From contig JALRDC010000058.1 of the NCBI GenBank assembly GCA_023262245.1, positions 1 through 14,039 on the forward strand: 14,039 nt of DNA, in the 5' to 3' direction. Origin of the DNA: Flavobacteriaceae bacterium (GTDB lineage Bacteria > Bacteroidota > Bacteroidia > Flavobacteriales > Flavobacteriaceae). The notes beneath the pieces were generated by a model, which was given only the letters and a program-made list of their open reading frames with translations, did not search any database and was not told where the DNA came from. Shown in pieces: positions 13,715-14,039 of this stretch. The position numbers and the translations under genes were made by a program. How positions within the stretch are numbered: position 1 is the stretch's first letter; each line of letters begins with the position of its first letter.

Positions 13715-14039
13715 ATGGCTATCATCATTACTGACGAGTGTATTAATTGTGGAGCTTGTGAACCTGAATGCCCAAACACCGCAATCTATGAAGGCGCGGA
13801 AGATTGGCGCTATCAAGATGGTACGTCTCTAAAAGGTGAGGTCGTGCTTCCTAATGGGAAAGAGGTGAATGCAGACATCTTCCAAGAACCCGTTTCTGAT
13901 GAATATTATTTTATCGTTCCTGATAAATGTACTGAATGTAAAGGTTTTCATGAAGAACCTCAATGTGCTGCAGTTTGTCCTGTAGATTGTTGTGTGCCTG
14001 ATGATGATCACGTCGAATCTGAACAAGTTTTATTATCCA
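13715..14039 (+). CDS. 4Fe-4S dicluster ferredoxin, 5' part (cut by window edge)
   Basis: The frame runs 108 codons from ATG 13715 to the window end without a stop. Two cluster motifs are visible: C9-x2-C12-x2-C15-x3-C19-P near the N-terminus and C72-x2-C75-x8-C84-x3-C88-P, with extra cysteines at 92 and 93. The spacing and the 52-residue insert between them are typical of the bacterial-type 2[4Fe-4S] ferredoxins of about 115 residues, so only a few residues are missing. It is a soluble cytosolic electron carrier; the partner is unknown. The insert (20-71) is acidic. It is divergent from the LuxC-type reductase, a context that fits a redox link but does not prove one. Confidence 0.9.
   Translation, partial: MAIIITDECINCGACEPECPNTAIYEGAEDWRYQDGTSLKGEVVLPNGKEVNADIFQEPVSDEYYFIVPDKCTECKGFHEEPQCAAVCPVDCCVPDDDHVESEQVLLS

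Noticed and set aside
13829..14026. Minus-strand frame of 65 codons.
   Set aside because: Antisense to the ferredoxin gene, whose cysteine motifs establish the real strand.

Overview
The window looks like a chromosomal segment of a member of the Bacteroidota, most likely Flavobacteriia. Three things support this: the DNA is AT-rich and gene-dense; many genes lack clear Shine-Dalgarno sequences; and several start sites have Bacteroidota-type promoter elements (TTG, about 17-20 bp, TAnnTTTG). Gene content agrees: ferredoxin / LuxC-type acyl-CoA reductase / serC / short serA / small DUF6787-like membrane protein, and a DUF2400 (TIGR02757) protein paired with a LolD-type ATPase. There is no phage, transposon, CRISPR array, rRNA or tRNA, and no gene-free stretch longer than about 160 bp.

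Layout, left to right. (1) 1-553 (-): 5' part of a conserved cytosolic-looking protein of unproven function, cut by the window edge. (2) 624-1872 (+): a PhnP-type metallo-beta-lactamase-fold hydrolase and a small membrane-anchored protein of unknown function. (3) 1867-3762 (-): a serine esterase and a dihydroorotase homologue that has lost its metal ligands. (4) 3821-7326 (-): a tightly overlapping operon for an NRAMP-fold transporter and the three 5-oxoprolinase subunits PxpA, PxpB and PxpC. (5) 7391-8826 (-): LolD-like ATPase overlapping a DUF2400 protein. (6) 8984-10109 (+): msrA, which has ATC where its start codon should be, overlapping folE. (7) 10106-12471 (-): serC, serA and a small membrane protein. 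(8) 12628-13653 (-): a LuxC-type acyl-CoA reductase, divergent from (9) 13715-14039 (+): a dicluster ferredoxin cut by the right edge.

The pxp block should convert 5-oxoproline, a product of spontaneous glutamine or glutamate cyclisation, to glutamate using ATP. The linked NRAMP homologue has lost the residues that bind transition metals, so it may carry something else, possibly 5-oxoproline itself. The serA/serC pair performs the first two steps of serine synthesis from 3-phosphoglycerate; serB is not in the window.

Most of the window is ordinary core genome. The best leads are the metal-site-less NRAMP protein with a palindrome inside its candidate promoter, the ATC start of msrA, the pseudo-dihydroorotase, the glycosylase-like motif in the DUF2400 protein, and the face-to-face promoters between the acyl-CoA reductase and ferredoxin genes. 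No clearly new multi-gene system is evident.
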